Below are positions 8,118 through 18,519 of a stretch of 64,000 nt of DNA, in pieces; within the stretch, counting starts at the first letter, position 1; every line of letters starts with the position of its first letter. Source of the stretch: Marseilla massiliensis (GTDB lineage Bacteria > Bacteroidota > Bacteroidia > Bacteroidales > Bacteroidaceae); the NCBI RefSeq assembly GCF_016899955.1, contig NZ_JACJJL010000004.1, positions 159,775 to 223,774 of the forward strand, in the 5' to 3' direction. Made by a program: the position numbers and the translations under genes. The notes beneath the pieces are model-generated. The model saw only the letters and a list, made by a program, of their open reading frames with translations. It ran no database searches and had not been told where the DNA came from.

Positions 8118-8208
8118 AAACGGCCCGTATGGGGTTGCCGAACGGCCCGTATGGCACCCTGAAACGGGCCGTTCGGCAAGGCAAAACGAGCCGTTTTGCA
8201 AACTGCTG
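8118..8208. repeat. 22-bp-period intergenic array B (4 units)
   Basis: Core units start at 8121, 8143, 8165 and 8187, exactly 22 bp apart, and are preceded by AAA. The first two are nearly identical in their first 12 bases (CGGCCCGTATGG). The third carries the complementary core CGGGCCG, so units two and three can pair. Confidence 0.85.
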
Positions 8209-8655
8209 GGCGCCAAGGGGTTGGCATGGCGCGGCAGGATGCCACCCAGACATGCCGCCACGACCGGGGCCGACAGACCGCCATGCCACGCCCACCCACG
8301 GCAACCACCCGCACGCAACCGGCGCCACCGTGGCAGGCGGCAGGGCAAAGGCTACCGCCCGGGGCCGGCAAGGCGGAGCCGCACGGCTGCTGCCGAAACC
8401 ACCCCAAACGCCCACGGCCAGGGCATGAGGCCAATGCGAGACAGCAACAGCGAAACTGGCGTTTTTTAACATTATGCGAAGATTATGCCAACATATCGGT
8501 GAAACAGCCCTAAGCATAGCCATTTTTCCTTTCATTCTATAAAATATTGCGTTTTCTCAATTAACATTTATCCGATAACACAGAATCATTCTATCAAACC
8601 GTTACCAACGCGCAAAGTTTTAATACTATAAGCCTTAAAATTAAGAAAAGGTTTC

Positions 8656-8663
8656 TAAATTTG
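8656..8663 (+). promoter_or_regulatory. -7 box (TAAATTTG) for susC/susD
   Basis: TAAATTTGTG lies 65 bp before the chosen susC start within an AT-rich stretch. Confidence 0.45.
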
Positions 8664-8728
8664 TGAACGAAACCGGGATTGAATGCCAAAGAGTAAATAA
8701 TTATCCACTTATTAAAACAAAAAGCATC

Positions 8729-11700
8729 ATGAGGAAAAGATTGTTTATCATTTTGTCATTGCTCATCACGACATGCGGATTTGCGATGGCGCAGGCCCTG
8801 ATAAGGGGGTCGGTGGTGTCAGACAGTGACGGCTCTCCTGTAATAGGGGCCACCATCGTTGTAGACGGAACCTCAAAAGGCACAGTGACAAACGGCGACG
8901 GAAAGTTCAGCATAACACTTCCCGCCGGCAAAAAGAATGTGAGGATATCTTACATTGGCTTCGAGCCCCAGACAGTGGCAGCCAAAAACGGCATGAAGGT
9001 CAAGCTGCTGGAAGCCAAGAACGAGCTGGCCGAGACCATCATCACGGGCTACGGCAACTTCAAGAAGGCATCGTTCACCGGCTCGGCCCAGAGCCTGAAG
9101 ACCGACGCCATGCAAGACGTGCCGGTAATCTCGATAGCCGACAAGCTGTCGGGAGGAGTGGCCGGCGTGTCGATAAGCCAGACATCGGGCGCCCCCGGCG
9201 GCACAAAGAGCATCAGGATAAGGGGAATGAGCAGCATCAACGCCGGCAACGACCCGCTCATCGTGGTAGACGGCACACCGGTGCAGAGCGGCGACGCCAA
9301 CCCGTTCTCGGGCTCATACAACGACACTGGCTCCGACCTGCTGTCGACAATCAACCCCAACGACATCGAGTCGATGACGGTGATAAAAGACGCTGCGGCC
9401 GCTTCACTATATGGTTCGCGCGCGGCCAACGGCGTGATTGTCATCACGACGAAGAGCGGCAAGGCCGGAAAGACCAAGCTGTCGTTCCGCAGCGACTGGG
9501 GATTCTCGAACATGGCAATAAACTACAGGCCCACCCTGGGCGGCGACGACAGGCGCGCCCTGCTGAGCAAGGGCCTCGAAAACCAGGCCATCTATGACCT
9601 CGGCATGTCGGCAGCCGACGCCAAAGCCTATGCCGAAAGCAAGATAGACGCATACGCCTCGATGCCCAAGAACGGATGGACCGACTGGAAAGACCTGCTC
9701 TTCCGCACCGGCTCGCACCAGAATTACCAGATGAGCGTCACGGGAGGCAACACCGACACCAAGTTCTATGCGTCGCTCGCATACAACAAGCAGCTGGGCA
9801 TTGCCTACGACCAGGGGCTGGAGCGCATCACCGGCAACGCCAACCTGCAGCACTCTTTCGGGCGGTTCGACCTTCAGGTAACCACGCAGCTGTCGCGCAC
9901 CAGGCAAGACCTGGCCAACGAAGGCACTTCGTTCACCAGCCCGATAATGAACTACGCCTGGGTGCAAAACCCGTCGTCGACACCATACAACGACGACGGC
10001 ACGCTCAACGACGGCTGCGGCTTGTTTGGCGTCAACCCGATATTCGAGCGCGACCACTCATCGGATGTGTACACATTCACCAAGGCATTCAGCACCGTAA
10101 AGCTCACCTACAACATCTGGGACAACCTGAAGCTGAGCGAGAAAATAGCCTACGACTACTTTGACGGCACCGAGGACGTGCTGTGGGACAAGTTCTCTAA
10201 CAACGGCGGACCGGGCGGAGTGATGCAGCGCGACAAGCTCTCTTACCAACAGCTCAACTCGCAAACGCAGCTGACATACGAGAAAACGTTCGGCCAGCAC
10301 AACGTCAACGTGCTGCTGGGCTTTGAGACCGAGAACTTCGTTAACTCCGACAACTACGTCAGCGGACAGAAATATCCGGGGCAGCTCTACGAATTCGGCA
10401 ACGCCGCCGAGACCAATGCGTCGTCGGGCTACAGCTCTTACAGGCTCACGTCTTACCTCGGCCGCATTGACTACAACTACGCAGGGCGATACTACATTGG
10501 CGCAAGCATGCGCACCGACGGCACATCCAAGCTGTCGCGCGACAACCGATGGGGCACGTTCTGGTCGGTGTCGGGAGCATGGCGCTTTATAGACGAGAAG
10601 TTCATGGCGGCCGTCAAGGATGTGCTCTCCGACGGCAAGCTGCGACTGAGCTACGGCGTCAACGGCACGCAGCCGTCCGACTACTATGCCTACATGAACC
10701 TCTACAAGTACAGCAACCAGAACTACAACGGCATGTCGGGCATGGGAATAGTAGGCATTGCCAACCCCGACCTGAGGTGGGAGAAGAACAAGACGTGGAA
10801 CATCGGACTCGACCTGCAGTTCCTGCACCGCATTTCGGTGACGCTCGACTACTACCAGCGCAAGACGTCGGACCTGATATACAACCTGCCCGTGTCAATG
10901 ACAGGAGGCCACTACCGCTATGACGGCAACGCAGGGGCATACGTGTTCACGCAGCCAATGAACGTGGGCGAGATGGAGAACAAGGGATTTGAGATGACCG
11001 TCACCTCGGTGAACTTCGACACGAAAGACTTCAACTGGACCACCTCTCTTAACCTTTCGCACAACAGCAACAAGCTCACCAAGCTCGACGGCGAGAGCCA
11101 GGAGATAATAAGCGGGCCTATGATACACCGCGTGGGCGAGCCTTACTATTCGTACTACCTGTATGAATACGCCGGCGTGGACGCCCAGACGGGCAAGCCC
11201 CTCTACTACATCAACGACGGAACCGACAACGCCCGCAACACCACCACCGAGATAGCACAGGCCAACAAGACCATTGTGGGCAAGCACGACCCGGCCATAG
11301 AGGGCGGACTGACCAACACCCTGCGCTACAAGTTCATCGACCTGAGCTTCACGCTGACCTACTCCGTGGGTGGCGAAGCGTTCGACTACGCCACATGGCA
11401 GCACACCGACGGCGGCAGATACCTTTACGGCGGCGCCGTGCCGGCGTCATACGACCTGTCGGAAATGTGGACGGGCCCTGGCGACACCAACGCCAAGCTG
11501 CCCAAGTTCCAGTACGGAAGCGCATCGACAACGGCCTCGTCGCGATGGCTCATGCCCACCGACTACCTGCGGCTGAAGAGCCTCACCATAGGCTTCAGCG
11601 CCCCGACAAGCTTCATCAGCAAGCTCGGACTGACCAAGGCCCGCGCATACTTCTCGGGCTCCAACCTGCTGACATGGAAGTCGAAAGACCTCGTGGTAGA

Positions 11701-11785
11701 CCCGGAGATGAGCCCGAGCGGAATAATGACGTTTGAGACGCCGGCCTACAGGACGTTTGCCTTCGGCGTGGAGCTCGACTTCTGA
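8729..11785 (+). CDS. SusC/RagA-family TonB-linked outer-membrane transporter
   Basis: A 1018-residue outer-membrane protein that imports glycans or peptides with its SusD partner, powered by TonB. Domains in order: signal peptide (residues 1-22, ending AMAQ), a carboxypeptidase-D regulatory-like beta domain (about 25-100, with GSPVIGATIVVDGT), the plug with SIRIRGMSSINAGNDPLIVV and the ASLYGSRAANGVIVITTKSG segment, then the barrel, ending in the aromatic FGVELDF. The start at 8729 gives a normal signal peptide; an in-frame upstream Met at 8663 would add 22 residues and overlap the promoter. susD follows after 60 bp. There is no glycoside hydrolase, sulfatase or regulator beside the pair, so the substrate cannot be guessed. 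Confidence 0.93.
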   Translation: MRKRLFIILSLLITTCGFAMAQALIRGSVVSDSDGSPVIGATIVVDGTSKGTVTNGDGKFSITLPAGKKNVRISYIGFEPQTVAAKNGMKVKLLEAKNELAETIITGYGNFKKASFTGSAQSLKTDAMQDVPVISIADKLSGGVAGVSISQTSGAPGGTKSIRIRGMSSINAGNDPLIVVDGTPVQSGDANPFSGSYNDTGSDLLSTINPNDIESMTVIKDAAAASLYGSRAANGVIVITTKSGKAGKTKLSFRSDWGFSNMAINYRPTLGGDDRRALLSKGLENQAIYDLGMSAADAKAYAESKIDAYASMPKNGWTDWKDLLFRTGSHQNYQMSVTGGNTDTKFYASLAYNKQLGIAYDQGLERITGNANLQHSFGRFDLQVTTQLSRTRQDLANEGTSFTSPIMNYAWVQNPSSTPYNDDGTLNDGCGLFGVNPIFERDHSSDVYTFTKAFSTVKLTYNIWDNLKLSEKIAYDYFDGTEDVLWDKFSNNGGPGGVMQRDKLSYQQLNSQTQLTYEKTFGQHNVNVLLGFETENFVNSDNYVSGQKYPGQLYEFGNAAETNASSGYSSYRLTSYLGRIDYNYAGRYYIGASMRTDGTSKLSRDNRWGTFWSVSGAWRFIDEKFMAAVKDVLSDGKLRLSYGVNGTQPSDYYAYMNLYKYSNQNYNGMSGMGIVGIANPDLRWEKNKTWNIGLDLQFLHRISVTLDYYQRKTSDLIYNLPVSMTGGHYRYDGNAGAYVFTQPMNVGEMENKGFEMTVTSVNFDTKDFNWTTSLNLSHNSNKLTKLDGESQEIISGPMIHRVGEPYYSYYLYEYAGVDAQTGKPLYYINDGTDNARNTTTEIAQANKTIVGKHDPAIEGGLTNTLRYKFIDLSFTLTYSVGGEAFDYATWQHTDGGRYLYGGAVPASYDLSEMWTGPGDTNAKLPKFQYGSASTTASSRWLMPTDYLRLKSLTIGFSAPTSFISKLGLTKARAYFSGSNLLTWKSKDLVVDPEMSPSGIMTFETPAYRTFAFGVELDF

Positions 11786-11845
11786 TTGCCGCTCCGGCCA
11801 TACATCAAGTTAATTAGCACAATAACAACATAAATCAAACGAAAT

Positions 11846-13402
11846 ATGAAAACAGCAAGAATATATAGAGCAATGGCCATCCTGTCGATTATAGCCGGCA
11901 TGACGTCGTGCGGCAACGACTGGCTCGACCAGACACCGTCTGACGGAATAGACGCCAACGGGGCTGTGACAACGGTGAGCGACCTCGAGACTGTGCGCAA
12001 CGGCGTTTACGCCTCGCTGAAAGGCATCAGAGACTTTGTCGACTATTACGGCCGCAACATGTTCATCTACGGCGACATGAGAGGCGAAGACGTGCAGTAC
12101 AACTGGGTGGACGGAAGCGGACGCGGCAATTTCTACTACTACATGACCTACTCCACGGCCGACAACTTCTCAGGCGGCAACACTCCGTGGCAGTCGGCTT
12201 TCATAGTCACCGAAAGGGCCAACCGCGTGATAGAGGCCGCCGAGAGCGGCACACTGGGCGACGACGAGGCCATAGCACAATACGAGGCCGAGGCCAAGAC
12301 ACTCAGAGCCATGGCACTGTTCGACCTGACGCGCATCTACGGCAAGCCCTACACCATGGACAAAGGGGCTTCGCTCGGCGCGCCGATAATGCTCAAGCCT
12401 GTTGAAAACGCATACGCCAACAAGCCGAAACGCAACACTGTGGCCGAATGCTACACACAGATAGAGAAAGACCTGGACGACGCCGTGAAGTCGGGGGCGC
12501 TGCCCACATCAAACAAAGGCGACGCATCGGTGTACATCAACCTGTGGGCAGCCAAGGCACTGCAGGTGCGTGTGTACATGACAAAGGGCGAATGGGGCAA
12601 GGCCCTGGCCACCGCGCGCGACATAATAAGCAACTCTCCCTACGTGCTGTGGACTCCCGGGGAGTATGCCGAGGCATGGGCAAAGACCAGCAACGCACAC
12701 AACAACGAGATAATATTCGAGCTGTCTATCAACGACAACAAGGACTGGACCGACCGCGAGGGCATAGCCTACTGCATGAGCGACGCCCATGGTGATGTTC
12801 CCGGCTACGGCGACATCATGGTGACCAAGGCATTTGCCGAGGCAATGGAGGCCGACCCGGCCGACGCACGCAACAACGTGCTGCTCAAGCCGGGCGGCGA
12901 CCCCGAGACCTATGCCGGCAAATTTGAAACCGACGGCAACGACTTTGTGAAACACGGGGTGTTCATCAACAAGATGCCGGCGCACAACGGCGACGTGCGC
13001 TATGCCAACGTGCCTATGCTGCGCCTGTCGGAGGTGTACCTTAGCGCTGCCGAGGCCGCATTCCAGACGGGCGACAAGGCTGCCGCCGCACAGCTGCTCA
13101 ACAAGCTGATAACCAACCGCACCACCGACGCAACGAAGGTGGTGACGGCCCAAGACATCACGCTCGACCGCATATACATGGAGCGGCGAAAGGAGCTTGT
13201 GGGCGAAGGACAGCGCTACTTCGACGTGATAAGGCGCGGAGAGACCGTGGTTCGCTACACCGACTCTAACAACCGCGGGTGGCACGACGTGCTGACGGAA
13301 GAGGCACGCACATTCAACCGCGACTCGAAGAAGGCCCTGCCGCTGATACCCGTGGCCGAAATCAACGCTAACCCGAACATTCTGCAGAATCCCCTTTACT
13401 AA
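11846..13402 (+). CDS. SusD/RagB-family surface lipoprotein
   Basis: Binds the ligand on the cell surface and closes like a lid over the SusC barrel. The 518-residue protein has a lipoprotein signal with lipobox AGMTSC (Cys at about residue 22), then SusD-type sequence: NDWLDQTP, the TPR-like helices around AEAKTLRAMALFDLTRIYGK, and the C-terminal ERRKELVGEGQRYFDVIRRG typical of the family. It follows susC by 60 bp in one operon and is closed by a hairpin terminator at 13440-13473. Confidence 0.93.
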   Translation: MKTARIYRAMAILSIIAGMTSCGNDWLDQTPSDGIDANGAVTTVSDLETVRNGVYASLKGIRDFVDYYGRNMFIYGDMRGEDVQYNWVDGSGRGNFYYYMTYSTADNFSGGNTPWQSAFIVTERANRVIEAAESGTLGDDEAIAQYEAEAKTLRAMALFDLTRIYGKPYTMDKGASLGAPIMLKPVENAYANKPKRNTVAECYTQIEKDLDDAVKSGALPTSNKGDASVYINLWAAKALQVRVYMTKGEWGKALATARDIISNSPYVLWTPGEYAEAWAKTSNAHNNEIIFELSINDNKDWTDREGIAYCMSDAHGDVPGYGDIMVTKAFAEAMEADPADARNNVLLKPGGDPETYAGKFETDGNDFVKHGVFINKMPAHNGDVRYANVPMLRLSEVYLSAAEAAFQTGDKAAAAQLLNKLITNRTTDATKVVTAQDITLDRIYMERRKELVGEGQRYFDVIRRGETVVRYTDSNNRGWHDVLTEEARTFNRDSKKALPLIPVAEINANPNILQNPLY

Positions 13403-13439
13403 ATTATTAATCCAGGAGTAAACGCTCCAAACATTGCAG

Positions 13440-13473
13440 AAAGCGCGTCTATGGGAATAGGCGCGCTTTTTTG
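13440..13473 (+). terminator. Intrinsic terminator after susD
   Basis: AAAGCGCG pairs with CGCGCTTT across a 14-nt loop and is followed directly by a run of T, 38 bp after the susD stop. Confidence 0.75.
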
Positions 13474-13479
13474 GGCCCA

Positions 13480-13840
13480 CTGGATAAATCCCAGGGGCTT
13501 TTTAGGAGTTAAGGAGTTAGGGAGTAAAGGAGTTAAGACAATAGTTTTTCTTGCGGGAGTTAGGGAGTTAAGAGGAGTTAGATGGAGTTATAAGGAGTTA
13601 GAGGGAGTTAGGGGACAATAGCATTTGACTGACGCCTCACAGCCCATCCCTTAATTAGGAGTTGCAGGAGACAGGAGTTCAGGAGTGCAGACTTTTGCAT
13701 TTGACTGACACTGCGCATGGCATATTTTCTTAACTCTTAATTTTTAATTGTTTATTTTTAATTCTTTGTTCGGAGTTAAGACAATAGTCTTTCTTGCGGG
13801 AGTTAGGGAGTTAAGAGGAGTTAGATGGAGTTAGATGGCA
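13480..13840. repeat. GGAGTTA-type intergenic element 2
   Basis: The element begins CTGGATAAATCCCAGGGGCT then TTTTAGGAGTTAAGG, and consists of irregular AGGAGTTA / GGGAGTTA repeats, some with the ACAATAG tag. It includes two near-identical stretches, around 13539-13590 and 13777-13835. Unlike elements 1 and 3 it has no clear inverted right end. It lies in the 615-bp gap between convergent susD and a glycosyltransferase gene, next to array C. Confidence 0.65.
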
Positions 13841-13900
13841 AAGGCTCTTTGCGCAGCCACGGCCATGGCCGCCCAACAGCCTGTAAACAAGCACGTTGCG

Positions 13901-13991
13901 AAACGTGCCGTATCAGACTGCGAAACGGCACGTATGACCATGCAAAACGGCACGCCTTGAATGACGAAACGGCTTGTATGGCAACTCCAGG
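13901..13991. repeat. 22-bp-period intergenic array C (4 units)
   Basis: Cores start at 13904, 13926, 13948 and 13970, each preceded by AAA and exactly 22 bp apart (CGTGCCGTAT, CGGCACGTAT, CGGCACGCCT, CGGCTTGTAT). Units one and two are complementary in their cores. Confidence 0.85.
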
Positions 13992-14017
13992 CGATTGCGC
14001 ATGGCCTGCAAGGCCAT

Positions 14018-14986
14018 TCAGTCGTCGAAGTCGGAGTTGCGGTAAGCGAATATGAGCGGATAGAAAAAGCCGCGCACCGCGCCCATCAGTCCGCCGGCCT
14101 TTGCCTTATTATAATATGTGGAACGGCGATGCCTCATGCAACAAAGGCACAGGCGCAGCAACGGCAATGCGCCCGGCGAGAGCATGCAACGGGCCATGGT
14201 GTGCTCTGTGCGCAACGCATCCGATGCCGTCTGGGCACAGACATGGGTGTAAAGGCGGCGCCACTTGCCCTTGTGCTGCAGCTGGCGGTAATGGCGGTAG
14301 CCCACCACATAAGGGGCAAGCGGGCCAAGGGCGGCAGCTGCGGCGCCGACAGAAGGCCCACCGCCCACCCTCCTGGCCGCCTCGTCCGGGTGGGTGCGGT
14401 GCCAGTTGAGCGGCTCGGCAATGTAGGTTATGGCCTTATCGCGATAGAAATAAGCGTTGAGCGCAAGGCTCCAGTCGTAGATGATGCAGTCGAGCCACGC
14501 CCCCTCGCGCTGCACATAGTCGCGGCGCAGCAGCATGGTGTGGCCCGCAAAGCCGTGGAAAAGCAACGCCTTGAGCGAATGCTGCGGCTCCACCCGGCGG
14601 GCACCCTCAAGGCGGCTGCCGCGCACGTGGGCCGAGAAGCAGATGTTGTGGCCTCCGATGGCCTCGACCTGGCGGGCTATCTTGTCGGCAAACCACACGT
14701 CGTCCTGGTCGGAAATAGCCACGAAGTCGGCCGTGGCACGCATGACGGCCGACTTGAAGTTGAGGTTGTAGCCAAGGTTGCGCCCGTTGACATAGAGGCT
14801 GATGAAGGGGTAACGGGCGGCATATTCCCTGACAATGGCCACGGTGCCGTCGGTCGAACGGTCGTCTTGCACAATGAGCCTGTGTATCGGATAGGTCTGC
14901 CCGATGATTGAGTCGAGCTGCTCGCGCAGGTAGCGCTCGCCGTTGTAGGTACACATCACCACATCCACCGTCTTGCTTGTGTCCAT
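14018..14986 (-). CDS. Family 2 glycosyltransferase
   Basis: A 322-residue GT2 enzyme. DVVMCTYNGERYLREQLDS, DDRSTDGT and ISDQDDVWFADKIARQ (DxD) are visible. It is a paralogue of the enzyme at 1785-2795, sharing the N-terminal domain layout almost residue for residue. The start at 14986 lies 2 bp after the flippase stop; an in-frame Met 16 codons upstream lies inside that gene and is unlikely. Co-transcribed with the flippase, so it probably builds the same lipid-linked glycan. Linkage and sugar unknown. Confidence 0.87.
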   Translation of the reverse strand: MDTSKTVDVVMCTYNGERYLREQLDSIIGQTYPIHRLIVQDDRSTDGTVAIVREYAARYPFISLYVNGRNLGYNLNFKSAVMRATADFVAISDQDDVWFADKIARQVEAIGGHNICFSAHVRGSRLEGARRVEPQHSLKALLFHGFAGHTMLLRRDYVQREGAWLDCIIYDWSLALNAYFYRDKAITYIAEPLNWHRTHPDEAARRVGGGPSVGAAAAALGPLAPYVVGYRHYRQLQHKGKWRRLYTHVCAQTASDALRTEHTMARCMLSPGALPLLRLCLCCMRHRRSTYYNKAKAGGLMGAVRGFFYPLIFAYRNSDFDD

Positions 14987-14988
14987 GA

Positions 14989-16437
14989 TCAATGCTTGCG
15001 TTTGAACAACTTGTTGACAATAAACTGCTGGCACTCATTGAGGATGTGGACGCGGGCCACACGCATAACAGCGTAATACAGCACGGCGGCCACGGCTATG
15101 CGCGCCACGAGCAGCACGGCCATGTTGCCTATCCACGCCGTGGCGAAGTAGGTGGCGGCCATCACCGCCATGGCGGCGATGGCAAAAGGAAGCGTGTCGC
15201 GCATGAACATCACGAAGCCGTAGCCAGTGAGCCGGCGCACAAAAAAGTGCCACACAAGCACCCACAGCAGGTTGAGCGCCGTATACCCTACCACCATCGA
15301 GCGTATGCCGAGCGGCCAAATGCACACCATCAGCACTATAGAGGCCAGCCCCAAGCCGCACGTGCACCACAGGTTGACACCCGAGCGCCCGCAGCTGAGC
15401 ACCACATTAGACAGGAATGTGTGCAGAGGCATGACCGCGCCGCTGATGCACAGTATCTGCATCAGCCCGGCCGAGAACAGCCATTTGTCGGTTATGGCCA
15501 GCACTATGAACTCGCGGGCCACAAGGCCGAGGCCGAATAGCAGCGGGAACGACACGAAAGAGATGAGCCTCACCATCTTGCGCATGGCACCGAGGCGGCG
15601 CGAGCTCTGCCCGCTGAGGTCGGCCAGCACCGGCTGCGTCACCTGCTGCACGGTGCCCTGCACGAGGTAATAGCACTTGTTGTCCCACTGATAAGCCTGG
15701 TTGTAGCACCCCGTGGCGTATGGCGAGAAGTAGCGTCCCAGCAAGATGTTGAGCACATTGCTGTTCACATTGTTCAGTATGCCGGTGGCAAGCACCTTGA
15801 CGCTGAAGCGGAACATGCGCCAGACAGGGCCGAAGTCGATGCGCAACGACGGGCGCCACGGCGAGCACCGCCACAGCAACACGGTGTTGACACCCACGAA
15901 GACAAGCCCCTGGGTGGCCAGCGACCAGTAGCCCATGCCCGAGAAAGCCATGCTCACGCCCACTATGTTGGAACAGAGCACGGCCGTCATCCCGGCCTTC
16001 GCCTGCTGCTTTACCATGAGGTTTTTGAACAGGTAGGCCGACTGGGCTGTGGCAAAGCTGGCAAAAAGTATGTTGAGAAAGGCATAACGGCACAGCGGCA
16101 CGAGCTTGTCGGTATGGTAATAGTCGGCTATCAGCGGTGCACAAAAGAAGAGCAGCGCATACATGGCCGTGCCTACGATGACATTAAACCAGAACACCGA
16201 GTTGTACTCCCGGTGTCCTGGTTGCTTTATGTTGGTAAGGGCCACGGTGAAACCACTGTTCTGCAGCGTTATGGCAATCTGCGGGAAGATGGTTATCATG
16301 GCTATCATGCCGTAGTCGTCGGGCGATAGCAACCGCCCCATCATTATGCCGAAGCACAGTCCGAGCGCCTGCTGGATGAAGTTGTTCATCCCGCCCCAAA
16401 GTATTCCCTTGGCCGTTTTCTCCTTCAGCGATTCCAT
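14989..16437 (-). CDS. Wzx-type polysaccharide flippase (WzxC/TuaB group)
   Basis: Moves a lipid-linked glycan across the inner membrane. The 482-residue protein has about 12-14 hydrophobic helices, beginning GILWGGMNNFIQQALGLCFG and GRLLSPDDYGMIAM, the N-terminal signature of the polysaccharide-synthesis type 3 family in the MOP superfamily. Cytosolic loops are rich in Arg and Lys. It lies 36 bp downstream of metG in the same direction, so it may read through from the metG promoter, and 2 bp upstream of a glycosyltransferase gene. Confidence 0.88.
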   Translation of the reverse strand: MESLKEKTAKGILWGGMNNFIQQALGLCFGIMMGRLLSPDDYGMIAMITIFPQIAITLQNSGFTVALTNIKQPGHREYNSVFWFNVIVGTAMYALLFFCAPLIADYYHTDKLVPLCRYAFLNILFASFATAQSAYLFKNLMVKQQAKAGMTAVLCSNIVGVSMAFSGMGYWSLATQGLVFVGVNTVLLWRCSPWRPSLRIDFGPVWRMFRFSVKVLATGILNNVNSNVLNILLGRYFSPYATGCYNQAYQWDNKCYYLVQGTVQQVTQPVLADLSGQSSRRLGAMRKMVRLISFVSFPLLFGLGLVAREFIVLAITDKWLFSAGLMQILCISGAVMPLHTFLSNVVLSCGRSGVNLWCTCGLGLASIVLMVCIWPLGIRSMVVGYTALNLLWVLVWHFFVRRLTGYGFVMFMRDTLPFAIAAMAVMAATYFATAWIGNMAVLLVARIAVAAVLYYAVMRVARVHILNECQQFIVNKLFKRKH

Positions 16438-16473
16438 TGAGTGGTGTTGTCAATAAGCCTGCAGGGCGCTGTG

Positions 16474-18519
16474 TCAGCACACCTTGCTGCCGGGGTTCAC
16501 CTTGCGCAGTATGGTGGTCACGCTCAGCGAGCCGTCAAAATTCTCGGCCGAGAGTATCATTCCCTGACTCTCTATGCCCATGAGCTTGCGCGGCGCGAGG
16601 TTGGCAATGAACAGCACGTCTTTGCCCACGAGCTCTTCGGGCTCGTAAAACTTGGCTATGCCGCTGACGATGGTGCGGTCGGTGCCGCTACCGTCGTCTA
16701 TTGTGAACTTGAGCAACTTGTTTGCCTTCTTCACCTTCTCGCAGGCCTTGATGTGCCCTACACGTATGTCAATCTTCTCGAAGTCGGCAAAATCGACCGT
16801 AGCCTTCACCGGGTCGGCCTTGTGGGCAGCGGCCTCGTTGGCCTTCTTGGCGTCGTCGAGCTTCTTGAGCTGGTAGTCAATGGCCTCGTCGTCAATCTTC
16901 TCGAAGAGCAACTCGGGCTCGCCGAGCTTGTGGCCGGGGGCCAGCAGGTCTGTGCGCCCGAGGCTTCCCCAGTCGGCCCCGTCCATGTTTATCATCTTGC
17001 GCAGGCGGGCGCTGCTGAACGGGAGGAACGGCTCGAAGGCTATTGCGAGGTTGGCCACAATCTGGAGCGACACATATAATATGGTCTCGACGCGCTTCGG
17101 GTCGGTCTTCCATATCTTCCACGGCTCGCACTCGGTGATGTACCTGTTGCCAATGCGGGCCAGGTTCATGGCCTCCTTCTGGGCATCGCGGAACTTGAAC
17201 ACGTCGAGCAGTGCCTCGACCTTCTGCTTCACGTCCTTGAACTCGTCGAGCGCGGCATGGTCGGTTGGCGTGAGCTCGCCGCAGGCAGGCACCACCCCGT
17301 CCCAATATTTCTTGGTAAGCTGGAGGGCACGGTTGACGAAATTGCCATAGACGGCCACCAGTTCGTTGTTGTTCCTGTCCTGGAAATCGCGCCAGGTGAA
17401 GTTGTTGTCCTTGGTCTCGGGGGCGTTGGCAGTGAGCACATAGCGCATCACGTCTTGCTTGCCCGGCATCTCCAGCAGGTAGTCATGAAGCCATACGGCC
17501 CAGTTGCGCGACGTGGATATCTTGTCGTTCTCAAGGTTCAGGAACTCGTTGGCCGGCACATTGTCGGGCAGTATGTAGCCCCCGTGGGCCTTGAGCATCG
17601 ACGGGAACACTATGCAATGGAACACAATGTTGTCTTTTCCGATGAAATGCACGAGCCGGGTCTCGGGGTCTTTCCACCATTTCTCCCAGTCGTCGGGCAT
17701 CAGTTCCTTTGTGTTTGATATGTAGCCGATGGGCGCGTCAAACCACACATAGAGCACCTTGCCCTCCGCCCCGTCCACGGGCACGGGTATGCCCCAGTCG
17801 AGGTCGCGCGTCATGGCGCGTGGCTGGAGGTCGAGGTCGAGCCAGCTCTTGCACTGGCCGTAGACGTTAGGGCGCCACTCCTTGTGCCCCTCGAGTATCC
17901 ATTGCTTGAGCCAGTCCTGGTATTCGTTCAATGGCAAGTACCAGTTCTTGGTTTTCCGCAGCACAGGCTTGGAGCCGCTGATGGCCGACTGCGGGTTGAT
18001 GAGCTCCGTCGGGTCAAGGTCGCTGCCGCATTTCTCGCATTGGTCGCCATAGGCCTTGGGGTTATGGCAGTGCGGGCACTCGCCCGTGATGTATCTGTCG
18101 GCGAGGAACTGGTGGGCCTCCTCGTCGTAGTATTGCTCGCTCTCGCGCTCTATGAGCTTGCCGTCGTCATAGAGCTTGCGGAAGAAATCCGACGCCGTCT
18201 GGCTGTGAATGCCCGACGTGGTGCGGCTATAGATGTCGAATGAAATGCCGAAATCCTCGAAACTCTTCTTTATCATGGCGTGATAACGGTCGACGACAGC
18301 CTGCGGCGTGATGCCCTCTTTCTTGGCGCGGATGGTTATTGGCACACCGTGCTCGTCGCTTCCGCAGATGAACCGCACGTCCTCACCCTTGAGCCTGAGG
18401 TAGCGCACGTATATGTCGGCCGGCACATACACACCGGCCAAATGGCCAATATGCACCCCCCCGTTGGCGTATGGCAGTGCTGCCGTGACGGTGGTGCGCT
18501 TGTAATGCTTCTCTTCCAT
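16474..18519 (-). CDS. metG: Methionyl-tRNA synthetase
   Basis: Charges tRNA-Met with methionine. The 681 residues fit the long, dimeric form. HIGH is at residues 23-26, the zinc knuckle cysteines are at 148, 151, 161 and 164 (CPHC and CEKC), and the KMSKS loop appears as KISTS at residue 333. The C-terminal 110 residues (from about 570, [12 protein letters not shown]) form the EMAP/Trbp111-type tRNA-binding domain. The promoter box TAACTTTG is on the minus strand at 18560-18567. The polysaccharide flippase gene follows after 36 bp. Confidence 0.97.
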   Translation of the reverse strand: MEEKHYKRTTVTAALPYANGGVHIGHLAGVYVPADIYVRYLRLKGEDVRFICGSDEHGVPITIRAKKEGITPQAVVDRYHAMIKKSFEDFGISFDIYSRTTSGIHSQTASDFFRKLYDDGKLIERESEQYYDEEAHQFLADRYITGECPHCHNPKAYGDQCEKCGSDLDPTELINPQSAISGSKPVLRKTKNWYLPLNEYQDWLKQWILEGHKEWRPNVYGQCKSWLDLDLQPRAMTRDLDWGIPVPVDGAEGKVLYVWFDAPIGYISNTKELMPDDWEKWWKDPETRLVHFIGKDNIVFHCIVFPSMLKAHGGYILPDNVPANEFLNLENDKISTSRNWAVWLHDYLLEMPGKQDVMRYVLTANAPETKDNNFTWRDFQDRNNNELVAVYGNFVNRALQLTKKYWDGVVPACGELTPTDHAALDEFKDVKQKVEALLDVFKFRDAQKEAMNLARIGNRYITECEPWKIWKTDPKRVETILYVSLQIVANLAIAFEPFLPFSSARLRKMINMDGADWGSLGRTDLLAPGHKLGEPELLFEKIDDEAIDYQLKKLDDAKKANEAAAHKADPVKATVDFADFEKIDIRVGHIKACEKVKKANKLLKFTIDDGSGTDRTIVSGIAKFYEPEELVGKDVLFIANLAPRKLMGIESQGMILSAENFDGSLSVTTILRKVNPGSKVC

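Larger units (their letters stand above)
7939..8728. other. Divergent intergenic region of 790 bp
   Basis: It holds a leftward -7 box (8033-8040), repeat array B (8118-8208), about 230 bp of very GC-rich sequence with no credible gene (8209-8440), and an AT-rich stretch leading to the susC promoter (8656-8663). The open frames in the GC-rich part have no recognisable product and overlap on all strands. Confidence 0.6.

Noticed and set aside
8209..8460. Small genes in the GC-rich part of the licD-susC gap
   Set aside because: Several overlapping frames on both strands, none with a coherent protein composition, a start signal or a recognisable domain.
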